DNA of 64,000 nt. Origin: Tolypothrix bouteillei VB521301. Its GTDB lineage: Bacteria; Cyanobacteriota; Cyanobacteriia; Cyanobacteriales; Nostocaceae. Below are positions 26,236-33,911 of the stretch, piece by piece. Within the stretch, counting starts at the first letter, position 1; each line of letters opens with the position of its first letter. The position numbers and the translations under genes are program-made. Under the pieces are notes generated by a model, which saw nothing but the letters and a program-made list of their open reading frames with translations, was not told the origin of the DNA and ran no database searches. The stretch lies in the NCBI RefSeq assembly GCF_000760695.4, contig NZ_JHEG04000001.1, forward strand, positions 3,568,452 to 3,632,451, given 5' to 3'.

Positions 26236-27470
26236 TTATGATTGATTCGCTTCTAACCAATTCAATAAATCCTCAAGAACTGTAAAATCTAACAAAGCCT
26301 CAGCAAGTGTTTCTAATTGTGTTGTTGAGAGGGTTTGAATCCTTTGCTTGAGAAATTCTGGTAACGTTCCTACCCGTCTTTGCAGTAACCGTAGTATCAG
26401 TAACTGTTCGCCTTCAAGCTTTCCTTCAAGCTTTCCTTCCAATCTGCCTTCAAGCTTTCCTTCCAATCTGCCTTCAAGCTTTCCTTCCAATCTGCCTTCG
26501 AGCTTTCCTTCCTGTTTTCCCCGCTCATAACCAATACGCTCGCCTGTAGTAATGTAACTCATTCTCCGCTCCTGTTCAAACTGCTTAAATTCCTGCCAAA
26601 ACTCTGCTTCCAATCCTGTTGGTAATATCATAATCCAATCGATAAATCGATATAGGTTACGAATATCCCTCTCTTTCAATCCTAAGTCATACAATCGGCG
26701 AATTAAGCCGAATTTCCAAGTTTTCCGTTCTCCTGGTTGTTTACTTGTCTGTTGCATCTTTAAATGTGCCATGACTACGGTTGCAAATGGGTTATCGCTG
26801 GCTTCTAATTCTGTCCAACGGTTTTGGTAATCGAGAAGCTTGACAATTCCAAATTCAAAGTTCAATCTTGTATCGGGATAGTTATAGCTAAGTACTTATG
26901 GATAAATATTTATATATTTTGTCAAGCAGCTAAAATCGCTGTAATCCAGCACTGTTGCCTGTTTCCCGTTCAGACTTCCTTCTCCCGATTAGATAATTTA
27001 TTTTGCATGACTACTTATATTGATTTGGTCGCCATTTCGTATCTGCATCGCACAAAATTGCCAAACTGATGGCAGGTTTGGCAAATCGGTCAAAAATTCG
27101 CAGGTTGTAAGAAAACATCCTTTGAGCAAAGTTATCTTCTGATTTGGCCTGAACTTCTACGTGTATCAACAGCCAAATTTCTTGTCCTTGAAGTTGCCAG
27201 ACTTTGACTAATTTATCTGCGTATCGCCTGCCTTGTTCCGCCTCCGATTTGCTGGAATTCCTTATCCAGAAATTCGTGGGGACGTTCCCAGTCAATCAAT
27301 GCTGCTGTTTCAGGAAAGAAAAATTGTATGGCTTGGGGAAAATAGGCTTCTAACACTTCTTTCCACGGTGAATCATTATCGGATCTTTCTCGTTCGGAGG
27401 TCATAAGGTGGTGATGTAATAGTACATAAATTCTCAGCATATATTCTGAGAAAGTATACCATTTCATCAA
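26236..27470 (-). pseudogene. Broken Rpn-family (PD-(D/E)XK, transposase-like) gene
   Basis: Three pieces together make one recombination-promoting-nuclease-type protein. The N-terminus (27470 to about 27240) reads SPWKEVLEAYFPQAIQFFFPE and IDWERPHEFLDKEFQQI. The nuclease middle (27295-27011) reads GRRYADKLVKVWQLQGQEIWLLIHVEVQAK with E/Q-x-K active-site residues, up to RPNQYK. The C-terminal part (26865-26236) resumes at LNFEFGIVKLLDYQNRW. There is a frameshift near 27250 and about 130 bp of foreign sequence at about 26880-27010. The KLEGRLEG tract has more units than the duplicate. Such genes are mobile-element-like and often hitch-hike in defence islands. Confidence 0.75.
26405..26515. repeat. 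In-gene tandem repeat encoding KLEG/RLEG units
   Basis: Alternating 12-bp words ('ttcaagctttcc', 'ttccaatctgcc') are repeated about nine times here and fewer times in the duplicate at 25998-26060. They encode a charged helix. Confidence 0.7.
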
Positions 27471-27675
27471 ATAATTGCTACATGAGGAGTAGAGAAATTA
27501 TCTTATGTCCGGGTAACTAGTTACAAAAAATACCTCACTCGCGTTGCGATCGCAATAGCGTTTTTTGCTGCAATCAAATACAACACTATCAATGTAGGGA
27601 CGAACAACCGTTCACCTTCCAAGGCATATTGCTTGTACCAATTTTGTATGGAGATGAGCCGAATTAAATATAGAT

Positions 27676-27722
27676 GCGATCGCGTAGCACTGATTGAGAC
27701 ACTCCTGGAATGCTTCAGTTTT
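27676..27722 (-). pseudogene. Short internal fragment of a DUF4007-like gene
   Basis: 'tgattgagacactcctg' then 'aatgcttcag' differs at one base from the DUF4007 genes at 29068-29098 and 34010-34040, in the same orientation. It lies on the far side of the Rpn cluster from the DUF4007 3' stub at 25419-25480, as if the cluster had entered that gene. Confidence 0.55.
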
Positions 27723-27757
27723 GGGAATACTAGCAATAGTGTAGAGGTAAAAATGCA

Positions 27758-28933
27758 ATGTCAGTCAATCAGCCCGAACATAATGATGCCGTGTTGGGTG
27801 GAGAAGTTCCACATCTGATTAATAGTGCTGTTTTAGGTGGAATTGAAGGGGTAAAAAAGCGTTTGGCAAGTTCATCTGAAGAAACCCGAATAGCAGCACT
27901 TACCGATGCTTTACAATATGAGGAAGTTGGTTTAGATTTGGTTATTCGAGCTTTAGAAGATAAAGTACAATCCACACAAAAAGCTGCTTATCTTCTATTA
28001 CGAAACAAGAAAGATCCAAAGATTATTCGAGCTTTACAAGGATTAAATTATTGGTCATGGATGGAGTGTCTGACGACTCTTAAATATCATGTTTATATGA
28101 GTTCTCTTCCCATGACTCCAGATGGCAAAAAAATTATTTTTGGCGGAATTGGAGCAATACATATTTGGAACTGGGAGGAGAATACGATGCAAAGACAGAT
28201 TTTGCAAGGTCATTCAGATGAAGTTAATTTTTTTGATTTTAGTTCAGATAGGCAAATAATTATAGGTGGTAGTTGGGGAGACGCTCGCATCAAGGTTTGG
28301 AATTGGCAAACAGGAGAAATTTTGTGTTCTCCTATGAAAGAATACTCATTAGGTATTCATTCTATGGCTGTGTGCTCGGATGAAGATACAGTTATTGTTG
28401 GTTGTATGAAGGAAGGTTTCATTAAAGTATGGAATTGGAAAATTAATAAAATTATACGTGTTATAGACGCTTATTCAAAGGGTCAAGTTCAGGTTTATAT
28501 AAGTCCGGATAAAAAACAATTAGTAAGTGCTGGTGAGACTAGTATCAAAATATGGAATTGGCGAACCAGCGAGCTATTCTATATCCTAGAAACGCAACAA
28601 AGAATTGAGAATTCAGCTATTAATTTTGAAAAAAATATTATTGCCGTCAGACATTCTAACAAAATTAAAATCTTTGATTTACAAACAAAAAAACTTCAAT
28701 TAACTCTTCAAGTGCAGAAGGAAACATTTTCTCTAGCTCTCAGTCAAGATGGAAATACTCTTATTGCAGGTGGGAGAGGGCAAATTCAAATTTGGAGTTT
28801 ACAAACTGGTAAACTTTTGCATACCCTATATGGGCATTGTGACTACATTCAATGCGTTACTGCTGATAATAACCAACAAATCATTGTTAGCAACGGTCAT
28901 ATAGACGGTATTAAAGTATGGGGTGTTAGGTAA
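27758..28933 (+). CDS. HEAT-like plus WD40-repeat protein
   Basis: The 391-residue protein has two parts. Residues about 25-100 are helical, HEAT-like (IEGVKKRLASSSEETRIAALTDAL, DLVIRALEDK). Residues about 115-390 are WD40 repeats with recurrent I-(H/K)-(I/V)-W-N-W and GH-x-D motifs, about six or seven blades (IHIWNWEENTM, IKVWNWQTGEIL, IKIWNWRTSEL, IQIWSLQTGKL). Cyanobacterial homologues are scaffolds or sensors, some in defence loci; no effector domain is fused here. ATG 27758 follows 'gtagaggtaaaa'. It is one of the few plus-strand genes in the island and convergent with the DUF4007 gene (24-bp gap). Confidence 0.82.
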   Translation: MSVNQPEHNDAVLGGEVPHLINSAVLGGIEGVKKRLASSSEETRIAALTDALQYEEVGLDLVIRALEDKVQSTQKAAYLLLRNKKDPKIIRALQGLNYWSWMECLTTLKYHVYMSSLPMTPDGKKIIFGGIGAIHIWNWEENTMQRQILQGHSDEVNFFDFSSDRQIIIGGSWGDARIKVWNWQTGEILCSPMKEYSLGIHSMAVCSDEDTVIVGCMKEGFIKVWNWKINKIIRVIDAYSKGQVQVYISPDKKQLVSAGETSIKIWNWRTSELFYILETQQRIENSAINFEKNIIAVRHSNKIKIFDLQTKKLQLTLQVQKETFSLALSQDGNTLIAGGRGQIQIWSLQTGKLLHTLYGHCDYIQCVTADNNQQIIVSNGHIDGIKVWGVR

Positions 28934-28957
28934 TTTTTCTAGAACGGTTAGTTTAAA

Positions 28958-29785
28958 TTAACCTTCGGTATATGCTTTTTCCAACAAAGTTAAGGGATCG
29001 GTCCAACGGCGAATTATCTGGGCTGGGGAGACAGTACGCCTCTGTTCGACGATCGCCAAAGTTTCTAACTGATTGAGACACTCCTGCAATGCTTCAGTTT
29101 CTATAGCAAGAACGGGAGCCAATCCCATTTTTTGCTGTAGGATGTCGTCGGTTAGAACAGAGGTTGTATCGCCAAAATCCCGTTCCCATAGTTTGGCTAG
29201 AAAGTATCCAATTAGGTAGGGATTGGGTAAAGTGGCATTTTGATTGGAATATTTATCTTCTTGAACAGTGAGAAACTTACAGGATGCTAAAGCTTGGTTT
29301 TCGGTATAGGCTCGCAAAATATATTTTATTCTTGTTGAAATAATCTTGCTTTCTTCTTCAAAGATAGATGTAAAATGATGCAGCAATTCATCAACGGTAA
29401 ATGTATTGTACTGAGGGAGAAAGCTAAAGATGAAATAACACCATCCGCCCCAATCCGCAGGATTCTTTGGTGGTTTTTGCAGTCCTTTGTCACCAAAGCT
29501 GAGATAAAAGTGCATCAACCAGCTGGTAATGTATGATTCAAAGTAACGGTCCAGACGCCAAACAATTTCCCCTTCAGGACTGGGACGGTTCTCCTGAACT
29601 AAACCCGCACGACTTGCCCAACTTTTGATTCTTCCAACTTTAGCATTCCCCAAGCTCGTTCTGTTCATCAAGTTTTCCAAGCTATCGTTTAAGCCTTTTT
29701 CTTCTGTAGCTGCTTGGAGTATTCTGGCAACTTCTTCTTTTTTTAGGGAAAAATTACCGTTGAAATGCAGTTGTAATTTAGCCAT
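28958..29785 (-). CDS. DUF4007-like protein, BREX-like module, paralogue A
   Basis: The 275-residue protein starts at ATG 29785 (MAKLQLHFNGNFSLKKEEV); an upstream TTG at 29809 is unlikely. Motifs such as SLGNAKVGRIKSWASRAGL, SWLMHFYLSF and ADWGGWCYFIFSFLP fit the DUF4007 pattern seen more clearly at 46372-47295. DUF4007 proteins occur in phosphorothioation and BREX-related operons, role unknown. From NATLPNPYLIGYFLAKLW to the end, the protein is nearly identical to paralogue B at 33898, while the N-terminal two thirds are only moderately similar. The stop context has lost the overlapping ATG of the small downstream gene, so A is uncoupled. Confidence 0.72.
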   Translation of the reverse strand: MAKLQLHFNGNFSLKKEEVARILQAATEEKGLNDSLENLMNRTSLGNAKVGRIKSWASRAGLVQENRPSPEGEIVWRLDRYFESYITSWLMHFYLSFGDKGLQKPPKNPADWGGWCYFIFSFLPQYNTFTVDELLHHFTSIFEEESKIISTRIKYILRAYTENQALASCKFLTVQEDKYSNQNATLPNPYLIGYFLAKLWERDFGDTTSVLTDDILQQKMGLAPVLAIETEALQECLNQLETLAIVEQRRTVSPAQIIRRWTDPLTLLEKAYTEG

Positions 29786-29837
29786 AGATGTTTTTAGAGG
29801 GTACAACAAGCTGATTTCTTAATTTAAAATTTATACC

Positions 29838-30002
29838 TTAATAGTCATTGTCAGCTACACAAATTCCTTTACATTTAATCCCGTTTGTAGCTGTGCGCTG
29901 ACAATGAGGACATAAAACTTTTTCGTTTTCTGTTTCTCGATCTATCTTGACATTAGTGCTTGCGTGTAATTTGTCTTTCTCGGTCTGGTTTTTTACAGTC
30001 AT
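29838..30002 (-). CDS. Tiny zinc-ribbon-like protein
   Basis: The 54-residue frame starts at ATG 30002 (MTVKNQTEKDKLHASTNVK). It carries a four-Cys pattern in VLCPHCQRTATNG and KCKGICVADNDY (CxxC, then C-x3-C), likely binding one zinc. I remember similar tiny conserved cyanobacterial proteins ending in VADxDY. It lies 52 bp upstream of DUF4007-A on the same strand, so co-transcription is possible. Function is unknown. Confidence 0.65.
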   Translation of the reverse strand: MTVKNQTEKDKLHASTNVKIDRETENEKVLCPHCQRTATNGIKCKGICVADNDY

Positions 30003-30401
30003 AGGGATGGAAGGATTTTTTGCTGTTTATATTTTATAAGTCAGTGAGAAGCAATGGCTCGGATCGCAAAGGGCTCGACTTAAGAATTTCCAGAAATAAA
30101 TTCTCCATTTTGTGGGACGGCGTTCTGTATGAAGCAAGATCGGAGTCAAAACAAATCTCACCTCAAATTCCTCTCCTACAAAGAGCTAGGGTGGTGTACA
30201 CAAGTCTTCTAAAGTGTATTCTTGCGGTTTCGATCCCCCCTAACCCCCCTTAAAAAAGGGGGGAACTTCATTCCAATTCTCCTTTTTGACAATGCTTCAT
30301 CATCTGTGTACGCCGTATCCTACAAAGAGAGGGGCTTCAAAAGCGCGATTGTAACGTTGCTTTTCCAATTGGGGTATGCTCTGTTTGGTGGGTTAATGTC
30401 T
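30003..30401. other. Gene-free stretch with the MITE
   Basis: Apart from the MITE at 30186-30317, it shows only non-coding sequence. No additional gene is seen. Confidence 0.4.
30186..30317 (-). mobile_element. MITE, inverted, slightly shortened copy
   Basis: It is bounded by imperfect CTACGGTGGTGTACA-type terminal inverted repeats and contains the core palindrome 'cccccctaacccccctt' with 'aaggggggaacttc'. Same family as 33244-33389, 55916-56063 and 62174-62320, in reverse orientation and lacking a few bases near one end. Confidence 0.75.
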
Positions 30402-31457
30402 TTAACAAGAGCCATAGGTGTAAAGAACTTTGGAAAAGTCTAAGCGTTTGAGCGCTGTATGCTGAATAAAAAAGTTACCGACTCCTCCATCTCCCCACTT
30501 AATTGAGTTACTCTCGTCAGTATCCATTTGCAATAGCAGAAAATCGTAAGCTTCCCCGTCTAGAAAATACTCGCGATCGTCATTCTGTACAAATTTTGGA
30601 TATCCATCTATACGGTGTCCTTTTACAGATTGCCAATATTTTTCTTCATACTCCTCTAAGAAATCATCTGCTAGTTCTTCGAGAGAATTCTCCATTTGTT
30701 CGCTGAGTTCGCTCTGTTGAAAGATGGGGAAATAGCTTTTCATTAAGGATTTAAAACGATAATCTAAACCACCAATCGGGCTGGAATTGACGGCGAAATT
30801 TAAAGCCAAACATCCTGACAGTGGTAGACCTACAGGTGTGGGTAAAAAGTCAAAATTATCTAGCAGATTGTCAATATTCATGTCCGGTTCGGGAAAGTAA
30901 AGAACTCGAAAAGTGCTTTGTTCTAATTGTGGATTCTTTTCCAGACCAAATGCTGTCCGACTTGTGGCTTCAATATAAAACTGAAGAATTCCATTTTCTG
31001 GTAAATCTTCTAAAGAAGGAGTTTCGGCAAAATTTATTTGTGCTAAAAGGCTAAGGGGAGTACCATCTGGGGCTGTGGGGTAAGGAGTCTGCTTGGGAAA
31101 ATAAGGAAAACCGCCAAACTTACTTTGCCAAGGGGTTGTTTCTGATGTTGGATATGGCAAAATTTCTAAATATGGTTTTGTAATTGCGATCGCAAACTCA
31201 TCCAGACGTTCTGTTAATTCTAAGAACATCTTATGCAACTCATCTGGAGTAAAATCCTCGTTATCTTCGTCAGAGGGTACAGACTCGGTATCATACCAAC
31301 CCTGTGTGAGTAATTCTTGAATGCTTTTTTCAAAAAAAGCTTCTGCTTCTGCTTCAGAGGAAAATTCATGACGCTGTCTGTAATGTGTAACAGAACAGCC
31401 TTCTAAGTGAATAGAAGTTCTGAGTGAATTTAATCGAAATATTTTATTACGTGTCAC
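30402..31457 (-). CDS. WGR-like plus YwqG (DUF1963) protein
   Basis: The N-terminus (VTRNKIFRLNSLRTSIHL ... SSEAEAEAFFEKSIQELLTQGW) looks like a WGR domain, which in PARP-like proteins binds DNA ends. The rest (about 110-350) follows the YwqG/DUF1963 pattern: SKFGGFPYFPKQTPYP, LLAQINFAETP, GILQFYIEA, GYPKFVQND, LLLQMDTDE, WGDGGVGNFFI. I use GTG 31457 as the start; a TTG at 31487 would add ten residues. YwqG proteins are uncharacterised, often in toxin-immunity or stress contexts. It is transcribed alone; its upstream flank is repeat-rich. Confidence 0.78.
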   Translation of the reverse strand: MTRNKIFRLNSLRTSIHLEGCSVTHYRQRHEFSSEAEAEAFFEKSIQELLTQGWYDTESVPSDEDNEDFTPDELHKMFLELTERLDEFAIAITKPYLEILPYPTSETTPWQSKFGGFPYFPKQTPYPTAPDGTPLSLLAQINFAETPSLEDLPENGILQFYIEATSRTAFGLEKNPQLEQSTFRVLYFPEPDMNIDNLLDNFDFLPTPVGLPLSGCLALNFAVNSSPIGGLDYRFKSLMKSYFPIFQQSELSEQMENSLEELADDFLEEYEEKYWQSVKGHRIDGYPKFVQNDDREYFLDGEAYDFLLLQMDTDESNSIKWGDGGVGNFFIQHTALKRLDFSKVLYTYGSC

Positions 31458-32099
31458 GAGCGTTAACCTCAGATGCGATCGGTACAAGCGGAAGCAGAAA
31501 AAGCTAATTGCTAATTGCTAATGGCTAATAGTTAATGGTCAATCAGCAATTAGCCATTAGCAGTCTTCACTCTTATTCTTATATTTCATTTAGGACTGCT
31601 ATAAAATGGTAAAATCGTTTGGCTAACTTCCGCTATTGTCCGAAAATAATGTCTTTATTTTAAAGCAGGTGTCTATCTATATCCTTTGGCAGTACATAGT
31701 TACAGATTGGACATCTCCAGAAATGATGTAAGGGCGAACGGTCGTTTGCCCCTACCAAGGGTTTCAAGGAACGCATAATTAATGTTCCCTCCTATATCTA
31801 TTCTTGCTCCCCTGCCAACGATACTTACAAAGCCACTTTCAGATCGGTCTTTAAGAGATTCACGAGCAGTCATCGATCGAATCTTTTGCCGCTCAACTCT
31901 GAAACAACGGTAAATTAAGGGTTGGGATAATTAGATCGATAAAGCTTTACAGCGTGTTTGGATTTGCACGTATCTCGGCTGGCATCTAATTAAGCTAACT
32001 TTTGTACCTGTAATTCCTTCGGCTCCTTGAAAAGCTTGCTGAAGTTTGGCATTATCTAGGAAATCTAAAGATAAATCATTAAACTAATAAAATAAATAA
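31458..32099. other. Repeat-rich intergenic region, 640 bp
   Basis: It holds heptad-type GCTAATT/ATTAGCC repeats (31504-31560) and the right copy of the dispersed 55-bp element (31547-31603). It also has a 57-codon minus-strand frame (31700-31873, MTARESLKDRSESGF...) whose second half is repeat-like sequence, so I do not call it a gene. Confidence 0.4.
31547..31603 (-). repeat. Dispersed 55-bp element, right (inverted) copy
   Basis: Its reverse complement begins TATAGCAGTCCTAAATGA and matches 11616-11671 at about nine bases in ten. With the left copy it brackets 20 kb containing the BREX-like genes. Confidence 0.75.
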
Positions 32100-33014
32100 A
32101 TGACAAGAAAAGAATTTACAGGGCTAAAAACAGAAGTTTATGAGCATCCATTTGACCGGAAAGCGTTGGTGTCGTTAGAAAGAACCCCAGTGCTACCCCT
32201 GTTGCTTAAAAAAGTCAACGAGTATGGCATTGACAAGTTACTGTGGTTACAAATAATTGGTAATGATTTTAAAGTCACTACGAGTAATTTTCTCCACCTC
32301 AATGATGCTTTTGTTGAAGCTTGCAAAATCTTGGATATTGCTCCAATCCCAGAACTGTACCTCCAGCGTGGAACGGGATACATTAAAGCTTATGCAGTAG
32401 GGGTGAACAAGCCAGTAGTCGGTATCAATCTCGAAGGAATGGAATGGCTTTCCCACGATGAACTACTCTTTCTATTTGGGCATCAACTTGCTCTTATAAA
32501 AGGAAAATATTTAGCATATCAGCAATTGGCTCACGTCATGCCCGTTGTCAAAAACTTGATTAGCAGTACAACACTTGGTATGGGCGGAATAGCAGCAAAC
32601 GGTGTAGAAATTGCGTTATACAACTGGATAGTTATGGCAAGATTTACTGCCGATCGCGCTGGTTTATTAGCTTGTCAGGATGTGGATGTTGCTATTACTG
32701 CCTTGATGAAATTAGGCGGCTTACCAAATGAATATTTAAATAAGGATACGATCGACGATTTTGTCATGCAAGCTCGTTCTTTTACAGTTAGCAATCTTGA
32801 TGGTTTAGGTCAACTGACTAAGACGTTTAGCTTTATGGAATATCAATTACCGTGGACAGTAATGCGAGCATCTGAACTTTTGAAGTGGGTTGATTCAGGC
32901 GACTATCAAAATTTGATAGATGGAAAAGAGTTAAGCACGCAACAAATTGAAACTCAGGAAGACAATGAGGATTGGGATTTTCTAGCTGATTGGAACAAAA
33001 TTGACCAACTTTAG
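32100..33014 (+). CDS. M48-like peptidase-fold protein with degenerate zinc site
   Basis: The 304-residue protein follows cyanobacterial M48-type peptidases: an N-terminal region LERTPVLPLLLKKVNEYGI, the segment LSHDELLFLFGHQLALIKG where active enzymes have HExxH, and ARFTADRAGLLACQD, corresponding to the third-ligand E/SADRA motif. Here the helix reads H-Q-L-A-L: the catalytic Glu is Gln and the second His is missing, so zinc hydrolysis is not expected. A membrane-associated hydrophobic middle (TTLGMGGIAANGVEIALYNWIVM) is kept. It may be a scaffold or regulator. ATG 32100 follows a T/A-rich leader; no partner gene is seen. Confidence 0.75.
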   Translation: MTRKEFTGLKTEVYEHPFDRKALVSLERTPVLPLLLKKVNEYGIDKLLWLQIIGNDFKVTTSNFLHLNDAFVEACKILDIAPIPELYLQRGTGYIKAYAVGVNKPVVGINLEGMEWLSHDELLFLFGHQLALIKGKYLAYQQLAHVMPVVKNLISSTTLGMGGIAANGVEIALYNWIVMARFTADRAGLLACQDVDVAITALMKLGGLPNEYLNKDTIDDFVMQARSFTVSNLDGLGQLTKTFSFMEYQLPWTVMRASELLKWVDSGDYQNLIDGKELSTQQIETQEDNEDWDFLADWNKIDQL

Positions 33015-33652
33015 GTGGCGTGGATGTCCTTTCCCAATCGAAAAGCTAAAATCTACGCATGGTATAAGTTTATCCAAGAAAGTTGGAAAATCGACTCATA
33101 CCAAATCCGTTTCTCCAACCCGTTTTACCCTAACGATGTTCGTAATCGAGGCTATACAAACAAAGTCCACCTGCGCGGACTTACAGCAGATTTCAACTTG
33201 GTGAGGTACAAAAATTCCTCCCCTCTGTCACCCCTTGGTAAGGCTACATTGGTGTACAGATTTCTAGACAAAAGATGAAACATCGTGAAAAGGGAGAATT
33301 GGAATGAAGTTCCCCCCTTTTTTAAGGGGGGTTAGGGGGGATCTAAACCACTTTTAATGCACTTTAGAAAACTTGGTACACCACCGTAGCTTGGTAAGGG
33401 GGGATGAAAGGGTGTACCTCATTCACATGCAAAGCGCTGTAATAACCCCCTTTTGTCATTCTAGAGAGAGAATAATTGAAGCGAATAGCATTCGCTGCTA
33501 TACAAGCAAAGTCCGCCTAAGCGCAAAGCGCACGCTACGCGAATGCGGACTAATATAAAAATGGGGTTTCAAATTTTCTTTGACAAAAGTGATAAAAGCC
33601 ACATAGGTGGATTTTGTTTATGTAGCCCCAAAATTCTATTCTGAGGGCAATT
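33015..33652. other. Intergenic region with MITE and palindromes
   Basis: It includes a hairpin-rich 'caaagtccacctgcgcggac' element (33160-33185), the MITE at 33244-33389 and another REP-like block (33495-33550). Frames crossing it are made of repeats. Confidence 0.45.
33244..33389 (+). mobile_element. MITE, full-length copy
   Basis: It begins CTACATTGGTGTACA, ends with the inverted TTGGTACACCACCGTAG, and has the core 'ttaaggggggttagggggg'. About 146 bp, no coding capacity. Confidence 0.8.
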
Positions 33653-33831
33653 GCAAATTTGGGATGTTCTCCATAATTGTAACCGCAGAAACTGCTCCTA
33701 TCGGAAGATTATAGCGATCGCTTTTCAACACCACAAAACAAGGGTCATTAGTTTTGCACTTACAGTTTTTTCCTGAGTTCCAATTAGGAGGGAAGGTTTT
33801 CCAATATTTCTAAAATCAGATTGTGGTTGGC
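33653..33831 (-). pseudogene. Scrap of a second PglZ-domain gene
   Basis: On the minus strand one frame gives ANHNLILEILENLPS and, after a frameshift, KTNDPCFVVLKSDRYNLP. These align with ASDHGQILGTSEKIT and KTTDPRFVVLESDRYGLP of the intact PglZ fusion (15300-15450). Stops and the frame change show decay. It joins a REP palindrome on its upstream side. Confidence 0.75.
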
Positions 33832-33870
33832 AGCGATAAGCCGGGTACGGCTTGCGCTAAGAGCGAACGC
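33832..33870. repeat. 39-bp REP-like palindrome at a deletion junction
   Basis: 'agcgataagccgggtacggc' followed by 'ttgcgctaagagcgaacgc'. The same unit occurs at 47564-47600 and, in frame, inside the dGTPase gene (52120-52158). It sits exactly between the PglZ scrap and the small-gene scrap. Confidence 0.75.
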
Positions 33871-33872
33871 GC

Positions 33873-33911
33873 TTATTGTACTTCGCACAATTTTAAATCA
33901 GCTATCAACAT
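33873..33911 (-). pseudogene. First 12 codons of a second copy of the 142-residue gene
   Basis: ATG 33911 opens MLIADLKLCEVQ then TAA; the intact gene at 25429 starts MPVDDLKLREAQ. The ATG overlaps the stop of DUF4007-B by 14 bp, the same coupling as at 25419-25429. The gene is cut by the REP palindrome. Confidence 0.75.

Noticed and set aside
31700..31873. 57-codon minus-strand gene
   Set aside because: Its second half is a repeat ('gggcgaacggtcgtttgccc'); no homologue remembered.
33015..33278. 87-codon plus-strand gene after the M48-like gene
   Set aside because: The frame runs through a hairpin repeat and into the MITE; only GTG as start and no family likeness.
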